Virus record (IMG/VR): IMGVR_UViG_3300050130_000093
Coordinates: 1-62,938 of that record
Strand: one strand, 5' to 3'
Source: a virus
Length of the DNA: 62,938 nt
Shown: positions 33,418 through 41,895 of the stretch, in pieces
Numbering within the stretch: the first letter of the stretch is position 1
How the letters are laid out: each line of letters begins with the position of its first letter
Notes under the pieces: generated by a model
Database searches by the model: none
The model's input: the letters and a program-made list of their open reading frames with translations, nothing else
Told to the model about the DNA's origin: nothing
Position numbers and translations under genes: made by a program

Positions 33418-34763
33418 ACCGGCGGCTCCCGGGTGCCCCACTTCGTGAAGTAGTAGTCGGCGTTCGCGCGAGCGTCCGCGTCGGTGTCGCGCTTGCTGCG
33501 CGTCCCCATTCCGACGTGATAGACCAGCGACCGCGGCGTCGTCACCACGCGCCAGCCAGCGTTGATCAGGCGACGGTTCATGTCCCAGTCCTCGTATCCG
33601 CCGATCCCGAGGTAGCCCTCGTCGAAGAGCCCGATCTCGTCGAGCGCGAGACGCCGGATCAGGTAGCACTGCTCGTGGCCATCGATCATCGTCGCTGGCA
33701 GCGGGTCGCGCGTGTTCGCCGAGCACACCTTGCCGACCTTCGGCCAGCACCGCAGCTCGGTCAGCAGACCGTTCAGCCACTCCGGGTCATCGAAAAGCAT
33801 GTCTGGATGGATCCAGCCGATGTAGTCGAAGCTGCGCTCACGGAAGTGGGAGAAGCCCTCGTTCAGCGACTCACACAGCGACTGCTCGTCGCCGTTGTAG
33901 CAGAACCACAACTCGGCATGATCGCCGACCGTCTCATGGAACGTGTTGAGCGCCTCGCCGCGGACCGGCGGATCGTCGTGGTGCAGGATCATCACAAACC
34001 CGACCGTCGGCGGATCCCACGGCCGCTCCCCAGCAAGCTCATGCGGACAGAACGGCACATCCTTGAGCGCCTCAGCCGCGACCTCGGGCCACTCCATCTC
34101 CAGCCGCCTCGCCACGCTCACGCGGTCGCTGATGATCGTGTCCGGGTTCTGGCCGTCGTAGTGGCGGAAGTCACCGACGAGGTCCGCGTAGAACTTCCAG
34201 CGGTCGAACACCGCGCGCTGCCCGCGAATGTAGCTCGCGTGGAACCAGCGGTACGGCGCGACGACCGGATTGGTGCGCGTCGTCAGCAGCGTCTCGTGCA
34301 CCTTGCCGATCCACTGCGTGCCGGCGCCCAGCTTGTAGATCACCTCACGCGGAAAGACCGCCTGAACCGCGTCCTGGTAGACCACGAAGTGCATGAACTC
34401 GGCCGTGATCGAGTCGGCGCCCTGGGCTAGAAGCTCGTGGACGATGCCCGCGAACTCCGGGGCGTGGATGTCGTCGGCGTCGAGCCAGAGCACGAACGGG
34501 TGCGAGTTGGTGTGGTCGATCATCGCGAGCGCCTGGTTGCGCGCCTCCGCGAAGCTGAAACCGTCCGGCCCCTGCTTGTACTCGGCGTAGCGCAGCTTGC
34601 TCGACGGCACCGTCGCGAACACCTTCTCGCGGTTCTCGCGGCCACCCGGCGTGTCCGGATGCGTGTTGACACACGCCACCGAGTCAACCCACGACACAGA
34701 CTCCAGGGCGGCTTCAAGGAAGGGCTCGCAGAACTGACCGACGAGTAGCTGCGCGGTGATCAT
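33414..34763 (-). CDS. Fused two-domain glycosyltransferase (GT2-GT2)
   Basis: 449 aa. The N-terminal GT-A domain has FVLWLDADDIH with D95-A-D97 and a helical insert. From about residue 255 a second GT-A-like domain begins (TVGFVMILHHDDP), with YIGWIHPDMLFDDPEW as its acidic motif and GYEDWDMNRRLINAGW as an ED-like acceptor site. The C-terminal part aligns with the adjacent 203-aa enzyme (GxxGxEDWDxxxR versus CSDIDLAKRL). One protein may thus add two sugars, or one domain may only bind. Confidence 0.75.
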   Translation of the reverse strand: MITAQLLVGQFCEPFLEAALESVSWVDSVACVNTHPDTPGGRENREKVFATVPSSKLRYAEYKQGPDGFSFAEARNQALAMIDHTNSHPFVLWLDADDIHAPEFAGIVHELLAQGADSITAEFMHFVVYQDAVQAVFPREVIYKLGAGTQWIGKVHETLLTTRTNPVVAPYRWFHASYIRGQRAVFDRWKFYADLVGDFRHYDGQNPDTIISDRVSVARRLEMEWPEVAAEALKDVPFCPHELAGERPWDPPTVGFVMILHHDDPPVRGEALNTFHETVGDHAELWFCYNGDEQSLCESLNEGFSHFRERSFDYIGWIHPDMLFDDPEWLNGLLTELRCWPKVGKVCSANTRDPLPATMIDGHEQCYLIRRLALDEIGLFDEGYLGIGGYEDWDMNRRLINAGWRVVTTPRSLVYHVGMGTRSKRDTDADARANADYYFTKWGTREPPV

Positions 34764-35002
34764 CGACCCGGCCGCTCATCCGTCACGCCCAACATCACCG
34801 GCGGCGTCCCTTCGCCCCAGACCATCAGCTCGATGTTGTCGCCAGCCGCGATCGCCGCACGCTCCTTCTTCGACGGCTCCCACACCGAACGGACGATCGG
34901 CTTGCCGTTCTCCTCAAGCTGCTCGCACCAAAGATCGCTATCTTCAGTGCCTCCCGGCAGCCGGAACACGAAGTTGCTCGACGGTGTCCTACGCGGCTTC
35001 AC
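34760..35002 (-). CDS. Small protein within glycosylation cassette, 80 aa
   Basis: GTG at 35,002 overlaps the upstream stop (GTGA). Beta-rich with NFVFRLPGGTEDSDLWCEQL and IELMVWGEGTPPVML. Conserved-looking small protein of unknown role, not a glycosyltransferase. It could be a structural protein (acceptor?) or a stray neck gene stranded in the cassette. Confidence 0.5.
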   Translation of the reverse strand: MKPRRTPSSNFVFRLPGGTEDSDLWCEQLEENGKPIVRSVWEPSKKERAAIAAGDNIELMVWGEGTPPVMLGVTDERPGR

Positions 35003-36087
35003 TTCGACGCCTTCTCCCACAGCTCGCTGATCGCCGCCAACCACTTGCTCGCACATCGCGGCCACGACCAACGATCCATTGCGATCGCCGCACGCGTGCC
35101 CATCGCGCCGTTGGCAGTCCGGTCGCTCGCGGCCTTGCGCATCGCAGCCCGCAGCTCGCTGACGGAAGGAACACAAAAGCTGCCGATCGGCTGTCTGCCC
35201 GCGACGCCGGCGCTGTAGCTCGAGCACTCCAACGGCGCCGGCTCAAGCCCGTCGATCCCCGTCACGTAGCAGTGATCCGGATCCGCGAGCTCGTGCAGTC
35301 CGCCCCAGTCCGTCAAGATCACCGGCGTCCCGCAGGCCATTGCTTCCCGTGGCGTGAGCCCCGACGCCTCGCCGCGGCTGCATGCGATGAAGCAGTCCGC
35401 GTCCCGGTAGGTCTGGCGCATCTGATCGCGCGTGTAGTCCTGGTCGATCACGCTGATCCGCGGATCGTCAACCGACTCACCGCCGGTGTCCAAGTGGCCG
35501 TTGCGGGTCTTCAACCACAGCCGGACCGGCTCGTCACGATCGAACTCCTCACGGAACGCGCGGATCGCGTACTCGACGCCCTTGCGGTAGTGCAGCAGCC
35601 CGGCCATCAGGAACCAGAACTCGGCGCCGTAGCCCTTCTCGCGCTCCGGCGTGTAGAAGGCGGTGTCGACGCCGAGCGGCGCCACCTTGATCGGCACCTT
35701 CACGCCGCCCCGCTCGAACGCGTCGGCGCAGTGCTGCGACGGCACGATCAGCCCGTCCGTCGCGTTGCACGGCCCGACCCAGAACGGCGGGATCGCGTCG
35801 GTCTCGAACATCGTCATGCCGACCGTCACCTTCGAGCGGAACTCCGGCCTGGTGAACGCGAACGGCAGGAAGTAGACGACGCTCAACGGCCGCTCCGCGA
35901 CCTCGCTGGTGGGCTTCTGCAAGGCGAGGAACTCGGGGCTTGAGTGCTCGGGCTGGTTCCAGTCGTGCACGACGAATGCGACGTCGGCGCCAAGGTCACG
36001 GGCGGCGAGCACAAGCTGCTCCGCCGAGTGGCCGTATCCGTCAGCGCCAGCGAGCGGGCCGACGAGCGTGAACGGCGGAAGCCTCAC
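34999..36087 (-). CDS. GT4-family glycosyltransferase
   Basis: 362 aa, GTG start at 36,087 in GTGA overlap. Signature blocks: LAGADGYGHSAEQLVLAA (acceptor side), PLGVDTAFYTPE, LMAGLLHYRKGVEYAIRAF and CSRGEASGLTPREAMACGTP (the E-x7-E donor motif). A full-length GT-B retaining enzyme. Same operon as the GT2 genes, so several different linkages may be built. Confidence 0.85.
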   Translation of the reverse strand: MRLPPFTLVGPLAGADGYGHSAEQLVLAARDLGADVAFVVHDWNQPEHSSPEFLALQKPTSEVAERPLSVVYFLPFAFTRPEFRSKVTVGMTMFETDAIPPFWVGPCNATDGLIVPSQHCADAFERGGVKVPIKVAPLGVDTAFYTPEREKGYGAEFWFLMAGLLHYRKGVEYAIRAFREEFDRDEPVRLWLKTRNGHLDTGGESVDDPRISVIDQDYTRDQMRQTYRDADCFIACSRGEASGLTPREAMACGTPVILTDWGGLHELADPDHCYVTGIDGLEPAPLECSSYSAGVAGRQPIGSFCVPSVSELRAAMRKAASDRTANGAMGTRAAIAMDRWSWPRCASKWLAAISELWEKASK

Positions 36088-36821
36088 TCGACCATCCCCA
36101 TCGTCCCGAGCATCTCCGGCTCCATCACGTGCGGCGCGTACAGCCCCGTCAGCCACGCCGTCTTGAAGCCGTGAAAGTCCAGCGACTGCGCGAAGCCGGC
36201 ATCCTCGCCCGTCTCGTGGTACGCGTACGCGCAGTCCTCGGCGACCCAGCGCGGCATCATCACCGCCGCCATCGGAATGTCCACCTCAAGCACGCCGCCG
36301 TTCTCGTGCTCCACCTGCTCGAAGGTCGCGCGCTCCCACGCCCTCGTCTCCGAGCGATCGTAGGTGCGCCAGAACCCGGCGTTGTAGCAGCGCGACTCCG
36401 GACCCAGCTTGTGCAGGTAGGTCAACGGCGACGCGACCGGCAGGTAGTGCAGAGCGTCCAGCAGTTGCTCGATCGACGTCGGGTCGGTCAGGAACACGTC
36501 GGTGTCGAGCGAGAAGAACACGTCGGCGTCCATGCGCAGCGCGTGGCGCAGCAGCGTGTTGCGGTGCTTGGCGAGCTGCGTGAACGCGAGCGCCCGGTCC
36601 TCATTGCGGCGGCCGCGCGGGATGAACGGCTCCGCCGCGAACTCGATGTACACCTCCGCCTCCTGCTGCTTGCGCTCAAGGAGATCGAGCGTTCCGTCGG
36701 CGCTCTCGCTGTAGACGAACGCGAACGCGTCGGGCTTCACCGTCTGACGCTCCAAGCAGTCCAGCCACTTCGGGAGCGCCCAAGCCCTCTCGGCCACCGG
36801 CGCTCCGACCACGAGCCTCAC
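36084..36821 (-). CDS. GT-A fold glycosyltransferase
   Basis: 245 aa, GTG start at 36,821 in GTGA overlap. RLVVGAPVAERAWALPKWLD is the opening strand and FFSLDTDVFLTDP holds the DxD (D-T-D). Resembles GT2 or GT_92-like enzymes that act on proteins or glycans. First enzyme of the cassette in transcription order. Confidence 0.72.
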   Translation of the reverse strand: MRLVVGAPVAERAWALPKWLDCLERQTVKPDAFAFVYSESADGTLDLLERKQQEAEVYIEFAAEPFIPRGRRNEDRALAFTQLAKHRNTLLRHALRMDADVFFSLDTDVFLTDPTSIEQLLDALHYLPVASPLTYLHKLGPESRCYNAGFWRTYDRSETRAWERATFEQVEHENGGVLEVDIPMAAVMMPRWVAEDCAYAYHETGEDAGFAQSLDFHGFKTAWLTGLYAPHVMEPEMLGTMGMVE

Positions 36822-37279
36822 TGCGCCGCGAGAACGAAGCCAGCGCCGTTGCAGCCCGCGCACGGCTCGCCGGGCTTCTCGGGCGTCTCGCCGCGCCCGT
36901 TGCACGTCGCGCAAAGCTCGCGGTCGACCTCGACGGGCTCGCCCATCATCTCGGCGATCTGCTCGTCCGACGGTGAGTCCTGCTCGTCTACGGGCACCCC
37001 AGCTTCAAGCTTGTCGAGCATCGCCAGCACGCTCGTCGCGAACCGCCGCAGCGACGGCAGATCCCAAGGCACCGAAACCTCCTCGGTGGGTGGCAACGGC
37101 GCGGGCGGATACTGCAGCACCATCTCCAAGCCGTTGTTGATCGCCGGCTCGAACAGGATGTTCACGTGCGGATAGCGCCTGCGCGGCGCGGACCTGCGCG
37201 GCTGCGCCGGCTGCGCCGCCATCGCTGCGGCAATCTCGTCCGGACGCGGCATCCGCGGCCCACCCGAGTTCCTGCTCAT
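36818..37279 (-). CDS. Zinc-knuckle protein with DnaJ-like CxxCxGxG repeats
   Basis: 153 aa from ATG 37,279 (37,297 is an alternative). The Pro/Arg-rich N-terminus (PAQPRRSAPRRRYPH) is followed by a helical middle and ends in CATCNGRGE...CAGCNGAGF, one zinc-binding pair as in DnaJ. The same motif occurs in the capsid protease of this phage, suggesting a shared origin or partner. It may be an assembly factor. Confidence 0.55.
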   Translation of the reverse strand: MSRNSGGPRMPRPDEIAAAMAAQPAQPRRSAPRRRYPHVNILFEPAINNGLEMVLQYPPAPLPPTEEVSVPWDLPSLRRFATSVLAMLDKLEAGVPVDEQDSPSDEQIAEMMGEPVEVDRELCATCNGRGETPEKPGEPCAGCNGAGFVLAAQ

Positions 37280-37325
37280 GCCACGTCCACTACCCATGCC
37301 GCGAACGCTACAGCCGCCGCAAAGC

Positions 37326-37520
37326 TCACTTGCGATCCAGCGTGATCTGGAACGCCACGACCAGCCGCATCGCCTGCGCATCCGTGAATCCGGCGGCCGT
37401 CAAGCACGCGTAGTAGCGGCGGAACACGATCGCCCGATTCTGAAACTCGCCGACCTGCGCCGCGATGATCTCCTCGGAACTCTGGATCGGCTCCTCCGCC
37501 GGACGGTCGTCCTCATCCAT
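37326..37520 (-). CDS. Helical neck-region protein, 64 aa
   Basis: Start at 37,520 overlaps the connector stop. Acidic N-terminus then two helices (IIAAQVGEFQNRAIVFRRYY, MRLVVAFQITL). Size and location suit a small connector or helix-bundle cofactor. No family recognised. Confidence 0.5.
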   Translation of the reverse strand: MDEDDRPAEEPIQSSEEIIAAQVGEFQNRAIVFRRYYACLTAAGFTDAQAMRLVVAFQITLDRK

Positions 37521-38239
37521 CAGCGCTGCGGCGTCCAGTCCCGTGCGCCCACACCCGACACGCTCACGTTCGTCGGGTCCAGCTTCTCCGGGCCGCGCGA
37601 CCAGTAATCCGACCGCTGCTGGCACGCCTTCGCCTCAAGCTGCGTCGCCTCCGCCAGATACGCCTTCGTCAACGCCCCAAGGTCGATGTCCGCGTCGCCG
37701 CCCTTCACCGCCCCCAACGTCATCAGACGTGCGAGCGCCCGCAACGCGATCGACGACGCGTAGCTGATCAGCGCCGGATTCAAGCCGTCAGGGACGTTCG
37801 TGACCGACTGGTACTCGCGCAGCCACTGGCGCGACTGATCGACGAACGTGTCGATGTCCGGATCGTTGAAGAACTGCCAGCCGTAGCTGATCTTCAGCGA
37901 CGCGACCGGAGCGACCGGCAGCACGAAGTTGCCGTTCTGATCCACATCCTGCACGGGCGCTGTCGGCGTCCACGCATCGACGTAGGCCACCAGCGTGCCC
38001 GGGATCGCGTTGACCGTGACGTACTGCTCGAGCGGCACGTTCTGAAAGCGAAGCTGAAACCGGGTCTGCGCCGGCGTCGCCTGCTGCACGATCTGGTCGG
38101 AGAGATCCTCGAGACGGACGATCTCGAACGGCACCGGCGTCGCGTCGAGCTCCGGCACGCCGTCACGGATCTGCTTGCGCACCTGGTAGCGCGCGGTCTG
38201 AACGGTCGGGTTCTGGCTGCCCGGCGACCAGACGGTCAC
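37520..38239 (-). CDS. Probable head-tail connector protein, 239 aa
   Basis: N-terminal TVWSPGSQNPTVQTARYQVR and a beta segment, then IDTFVDQSRQWLREYQSVT and ISYASSIALRALARLMTLG as helices. The general order (capsid, small proteins, this, neck proteins) supports a head completion role. The fold cannot be fixed from sequence alone. Confidence 0.5.
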   Translation of the reverse strand: MTVWSPGSQNPTVQTARYQVRKQIRDGVPELDATPVPFEIVRLEDLSDQIVQQATPAQTRFQLRFQNVPLEQYVTVNAIPGTLVAYVDAWTPTAPVQDVDQNGNFVLPVAPVASLKISYGWQFFNDPDIDTFVDQSRQWLREYQSVTNVPDGLNPALISYASSIALRALARLMTLGAVKGGDADIDLGALTKAYLAEATQLEAKACQQRSDYWSRGPEKLDPTNVSVSGVGARDWTPQR

Positions 38240-38241
38240 GG

Positions 38242-38409
38242 CTACTCCCTACCGGCCAACGCAAGACACTGCGGACACACGTCCGGACCGTCCGACGGCG
38301 TGCCAGCAGGCAGCACGTTCGATCCAGTCGCGCCGCACAGCGCCTTCAGTTTCGTGTTGCCGACCACGTTGTCTCGGTCGTCCACGACCACGTCGGCGAG
38401 ATGGCGCAT
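38242..38409 (-). CDS. Small zinc-binding protein, 55 aa
   Basis: Ends CGATGSNVLP...VCPQCLALAG, a Cys pair CPQC plus an upstream LCG, in the pattern of short actinophage virion-region proteins. Begins MRHLADVVVDDRDNVVGN, 3 nt after the previous stop. Too short for length-filtered ORF calling. Confidence 0.55.
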   Translation of the reverse strand: MRHLADVVVDDRDNVVGNTKLKALCGATGSNVLPAGTPSDGPDVCPQCLALAGRE

Positions 38410-38411
38410 CC

Positions 38412-38780
38412 CTAGTCCTTTCGCACCGGTGGCCGCGGCGCCGCGTCCGCATCCACGGTCCCCGCAAACGCGGCAACGTCGAACGCGTCCTTCACGACCA
38501 CGTACCGCCAGCCACGCCCGGCGCACCACGCAGCCTTCGCCTCACGCTCATACGGCTCGCCGGCCTCGCGCTCCAAGTCGACCGCGACCTTCGGGTCGGC
38601 CATGAAATAGAACCGCGACACACGCAACCGCAGCGGGTAGCCGACCGCGTTCTGCGACAACCCCAGCGTGTGGTGGTGGCTGAACGCGTCCGACCCGATC
38701 GCCGTGCTCAACACGTCCTGGCCCGCATACCGTGGACCCGGCTCCAGCAGTTCGTCAAGATCAGGCTGAATCATGTTCAC
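38412..38780 (-). CDS. Hypothetical protein, 122 aa
   Basis: GTG at 38,780 overlaps the previous stop (GTGA) with GGGGAGA upstream, preferred over ATG 38,774. Contains SRFYFMADPKVAVDLERE and WCAGRGWRYVVVKDAFDVAA, which read as small alpha/beta. Between capsid-region genes; a head-associated role is plausible. Confidence 0.5.
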   Translation of the reverse strand: MNMIQPDLDELLEPGPRYAGQDVLSTAIGSDAFSHHHTLGLSQNAVGYPLRLRVSRFYFMADPKVAVDLEREAGEPYEREAKAAWCAGRGWRYVVVKDAFDVAAFAGTVDADAAPRPPVRKD

Positions 38781-39157
38781 GGCGTTATTCTCCCCGTTCC
38801 GAGCGGTGCGACCTTCCCGTAATCCTGGCCCTGATGGTCGGGTGACGCGCGCAGTTTGCTGATCGCCCCACGGTACTTGACGAGCAAAGCGTTCAACGCA
38901 CCGTGCTGCGCGGCGCTGATGTTGCCAGCCGTCAGGTCCGTAAGGATCTGACGCACGATGTCGTTCTCCAAGTTGCTCGACCCGGTCATGTGCTGCTCTT
39001 TCAACACCGCATACAGGTCGCGGGCATCCGTCAACGTCTGGGCGTCCGTAAACGACACCGACCGGCCATCCGGCAGTTGGTAGCTGCCCTCCCGCAAACG
39101 CCGAATCGCGTCTGCGGGCAGCCGGATTGCCGACTTGATCTGGGTCTCGCTGAGCAT
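38777..39157 (-). CDS. Capsid-region helical protein, 126 aa
   Basis: Start at 39,157 with GGAGACC upstream. Mostly helical (IKSAIRLPADAIRRLREGSY, AAQHGALNALLVKYRGAISK). Separated from the major capsid gene by the HNH-AP2 insertion. Might be a head-tail joining protein; uncertain. Confidence 0.5.
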   Translation of the reverse strand: MLSETQIKSAIRLPADAIRRLREGSYQLPDGRSVSFTDAQTLTDARDLYAVLKEQHMTGSSNLENDIVRQILTDLTAGNISAAQHGALNALLVKYRGAISKLRASPDHQGQDYGKVAPLGTGRITP

Positions 39158-39245
39158 CCAGGGTCTCCGTTCTTTGCGCGGGCGCGCGTCGCATCTCAGG
39201 TTTACGGCGCGCGCCCCACACAGACGGCCTCGACAGGCCGACGCC

Positions 39246-40145
39246 TTAATCTTTGTCCATCTCGCTGAACGGCATGTGCTCGCGCCGCCAGCGCACCACG
39301 CACTCGTGCGCCTCGTCCTCCGTCGGGAACCGCAACTGCACCGTCCACGGCATCTCACCGTACTGCTTGTTGAAGGTCACGCCACGGTACTGCGAACTAC
39401 GCGTCCGCTCGCCATCTTTGTTCCGGCGAAGTTGAAGCTTGTGCCGATTCTGGCCGTTCTCCGCCACGGTGACCAAGCGCAGATTCGCCTTCCGGTTGTC
39501 AAGCGAGTCGCCGTTGATGTGATCCACCACGAGGGGGTTCGTATGATCAACCGCCATCACTTCGCGGTGCATCTGGACCATGCGGTAGCCGCCGTCGGGC
39601 TGAGGATCGCGGCGCACAGCCGTCACGCCGCCCTTCTTGTTGATCGGACTCCACGCAAACGGCAGCAGCCGCTCGTAATCCTCAGCATCAACCCGCGCCC
39701 AGAAGATTTGGGAGGGTGGCCCGCTTCGCCGCGGCCGGTTGCCTCCCACCATGATGCACGGGCCGTCGGGCTTCGCGGTTGACTGGGTAATCGGCGGCGC
39801 GGGTGGATTCTTCGGTTCGTAGATCCGCAGATTCGCCCGACGGTTATCGAGCCGGTTGCCGTTGATGTGCTCAACCGTCCGGTGATCGTCCTGCTGCAGC
39901 CCAAGGATCTCGCGGTGCATCGTGATTGTGCGCCTACGGCCAGCGAGATCGACACCGCGAATCGCAATGGGCACCTTCCGCGCCCCCGACTGCCCGATCG
40001 ACCAGTTGTAGCGGTCCAGATCCTCCCAGTCCTGCGCGTCTACGAGCACCTGCGCGGTGGGCGTGTTGTTTTGGTGGCCACCGATCGTGAGCCAGCGACA
40101 GATAGGTGTTGACATGCCGGGAAGTTTACCAGCCCTTCCCGGCAT
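39246..40145 (-). CDS. Tandem HNH endonuclease with AP2 DNA-binding domain
   Basis: 299 aa from ATG 40,145 (289 aa from 40,115). Two HNH-like halves: residues about 25-110 with RTVEHINGNRLDNRRANLRI, and 150-230 with LVVDHINGDSLDNRKANLRL, then an AP2-like domain (SSQYRGVTFNKQYGEMPWTV). A typical homing endonuclease with DNA-binding tail, but with the nuclease unit duplicated; the first copy retains EHINGN and may be active too. Sits directly downstream of the major capsid gene. Confidence 0.82.
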   Translation of the reverse strand: MPGRAGKLPGMSTPICRWLTIGGHQNNTPTAQVLVDAQDWEDLDRYNWSIGQSGARKVPIAIRGVDLAGRRRTITMHREILGLQQDDHRTVEHINGNRLDNRRANLRIYEPKNPPAPPITQSTAKPDGPCIMVGGNRPRRSGPPSQIFWARVDAEDYERLLPFAWSPINKKGGVTAVRRDPQPDGGYRMVQMHREVMAVDHTNPLVVDHINGDSLDNRKANLRLVTVAENGQNRHKLQLRRNKDGERTRSSQYRGVTFNKQYGEMPWTVQLRFPTEDEAHECVVRWRREHMPFSEMDKD

Positions 40146-40147
40146 GT
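40112..40147 (-). terminator. 13-bp perfect hairpin downstream of capsid gene / over HNH start
   Basis: ACATGCCGGGAAG (40,112-40,124) and its exact complement (40,135-40,147) flank a 10-nt loop. It begins 22 nt after the capsid stop and covers both candidate ATGs of the HNH gene. No T-run. Could end the capsid message, shield the HNH start, or both. Confidence 0.6.
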
Positions 40148-40169
40148 GCAAACCTGCCGCTGCCGTTAA

Positions 40170-41294
40170 TCAGTTAAGCCTGTACGAAAACCTTCCATCC
40201 AGAACCGCGACATTAAACCTGCGCCTGACGCGATACCGGTACTGGTCAACCTCGAACGCCGTGCCGCCCGTCGGAGCCTCCTGCATGATCTCCAACGCGT
40301 CACGGTCCTGGAACACCGTCGCCTTCCCGGCCTGCAGCAGAAACACCGCGCCATGCGACCCGTCCAACCCCGGACCCGTCAGGCCCGGTCCGCCCTGCGT
40401 GCTCGTCGCACCCGGGAGGAAACGGCTGATCTTCGGCGCGTACTCGCCCTGCAACGGGTTGACGGTCATCGTCCACCCAGTCCCACCGGACGATGCGGTC
40501 CCGGCATTCTGGCCCGATGAACCCGGCACCGACGGCTGCAGCGTGCTGTTCAGCAGCTTCAGCACGTTGAACTTGTCCGCCGGCGAAACCAGAACGGTGT
40601 CTGGCATCACCAGCAGGAAGTTGCCGAGCGGGTCGAGCATGTTCTGCAATGCGATGTCCGCCGCCTCGAGCCCCGGCTGCGACAACTGCCCCGGCGAAGC
40701 CGGCTGGTTGCCGATCGTCGTCGAATACGCCGACGCACCCGTAATCGGATCCTTCGCGTTGATGATCGCGCTCATCACGTTGAGCTCCTCGACGTACCTC
40801 ATCATCTCGCCGAGATTCCCCGCCCTTTGCGCGATCTGGCCGGTCTGGTCGTCGTCGAACAACTCGCGCTCGAACGTGATCATCCGGCCGAACTTGCGGT
40901 TGCGCACATGCACGTCAATACCGAGGATCCGGCTGTCAGGGAACGGGTCCGACGGCAGCATCTCGAGCGGCAGCTCGCTGTTGTACAGCGGGGCGTACAG
41001 CTCCTCAGCCTTCGTCGAGCTGACGCTCGTGACGAGATCCTGGTAGACGGTCGGGACTGCCTGGTACGCGTCGAACATGAACGTCGACACGCCGGCGCGC
41101 AGCAACTGGCCCATCGCGGAGGCTGACGTCGCCTCGCGCATCTTCACGCATGCTTCGCGCAGACCGTTGATGCTGAACGACGGGTCATACCAGTCGATGT
41201 CCGCCGGGTCGAAACCCGACGCCTTGATTGCACTTTGGCGGGCGGCCTCGCGCATCTTCTCGGTCCGCTTCGCCTGGATTTCACGGAGATGCAT
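40170..41294 (-). CDS. Major capsid protein (HK97-like)
   Basis: 374 aa. N-terminal helix MHLREIQAKRTEKMREAARQ; E-loop and P-domain-like segments (FMFDAYQAVPTVYQDLVTSV, MITFERELFDDDQTGQIAQR), an A-domain with ISRFLPG and a C-terminal FEVDQYRYRVRRRFNVAVLD. Location after protease, scaffold and decoration genes and before connectors is decisive. A long Ser/Gly segment (about 260-280) may be an insertion loop. Confidence 0.85.
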   Translation of the reverse strand: MHLREIQAKRTEKMREAARQSAIKASGFDPADIDWYDPSFSINGLREACVKMREATSASAMGQLLRAGVSTFMFDAYQAVPTVYQDLVTSVSSTKAEELYAPLYNSELPLEMLPSDPFPDSRILGIDVHVRNRKFGRMITFERELFDDDQTGQIAQRAGNLGEMMRYVEELNVMSAIINAKDPITGASAYSTTIGNQPASPGQLSQPGLEAADIALQNMLDPLGNFLLVMPDTVLVSPADKFNVLKLLNSTLQPSVPGSSGQNAGTASSGGTGWTMTVNPLQGEYAPKISRFLPGATSTQGGPGLTGPGLDGSHGAVFLLQAGKATVFQDRDALEIMQEAPTGGTAFEVDQYRYRVRRRFNVAVLDGRFSYRLN

Positions 41295-41318
41295 CTTTCT
41301 TCTCCTTATCTTGGCGGC

Positions 41319-41867
41319 CTAGAAGACGCCGATATTCGGGAACTTGGCCTCAAGCCACACTTCGACTCGCTGCCCGGTCCCGGCCAGAAGTTCAGGCGTC
41401 GGCGTACCGCCCGCCGCCCCCGACGGTGAGGTTGGTGTCGGCGTCAACACGAACCCGACACGGTTCGCTGCGGTGGCCCCAACGAGCGTCACGGTCTGCG
41501 CGGTCGCCCCGACCGTCACCGGCGTGAAGTTGTTGTAGAACTCGCCAGCAGTGCAGTACAGCCACACCGACCCGGCGCGAATCACTTTCAGGCCGGGCAG
41601 GTACTCGCTCGACGCGTTTGACGGCTCAGCCGGGTAGATGTTCGGATCATTCGACCCGGCCGCCACGCCGCAGAAACCTGCGGTGTAGTACGGCGCCGTC
41701 CCGGCCACGGCAACCGACGTGCTCGCGGTGAGCGGCTTCAACGTGCCGTTCACGCCATCCCAGTAGACCAGGTCGCCCAGGTTGATGGTCTGGTCCGTCG
41801 TCACATCGACGCTGTGCGGAAACAGGCTGAAAAACGTCCGCGCACTCGGATTCTGTCCAGTAGTCAT
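41319..41867 (-). CDS. Capsid decoration-like protein, 182 aa
   Basis: Beta-rich protein between scaffold and capsid genes, the usual place of lambda gpD or SHP-type decoration proteins. Contains TINLGDLVYWDGVNGTLKPL and VIRAGSVWLYCTAGEFYNNF, consistent with a small beta-tulip. C-terminal PTPTSPSGAAGGTPTPELL is a linker. Function inferred from order. Confidence 0.62.
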   Translation of the reverse strand: MTTGQNPSARTFFSLFPHSVDVTTDQTINLGDLVYWDGVNGTLKPLTASTSVAVAGTAPYYTAGFCGVAAGSNDPNIYPAEPSNASSEYLPGLKVIRAGSVWLYCTAGEFYNNFTPVTVGATAQTVTLVGATAANRVGFVLTPTPTSPSGAAGGTPTPELLAGTGQRVEVWLEAKFPNIGVF

Positions 41868-41895
41868 GCTTGCTCCTATCTGAGCCCGGGGCCGC

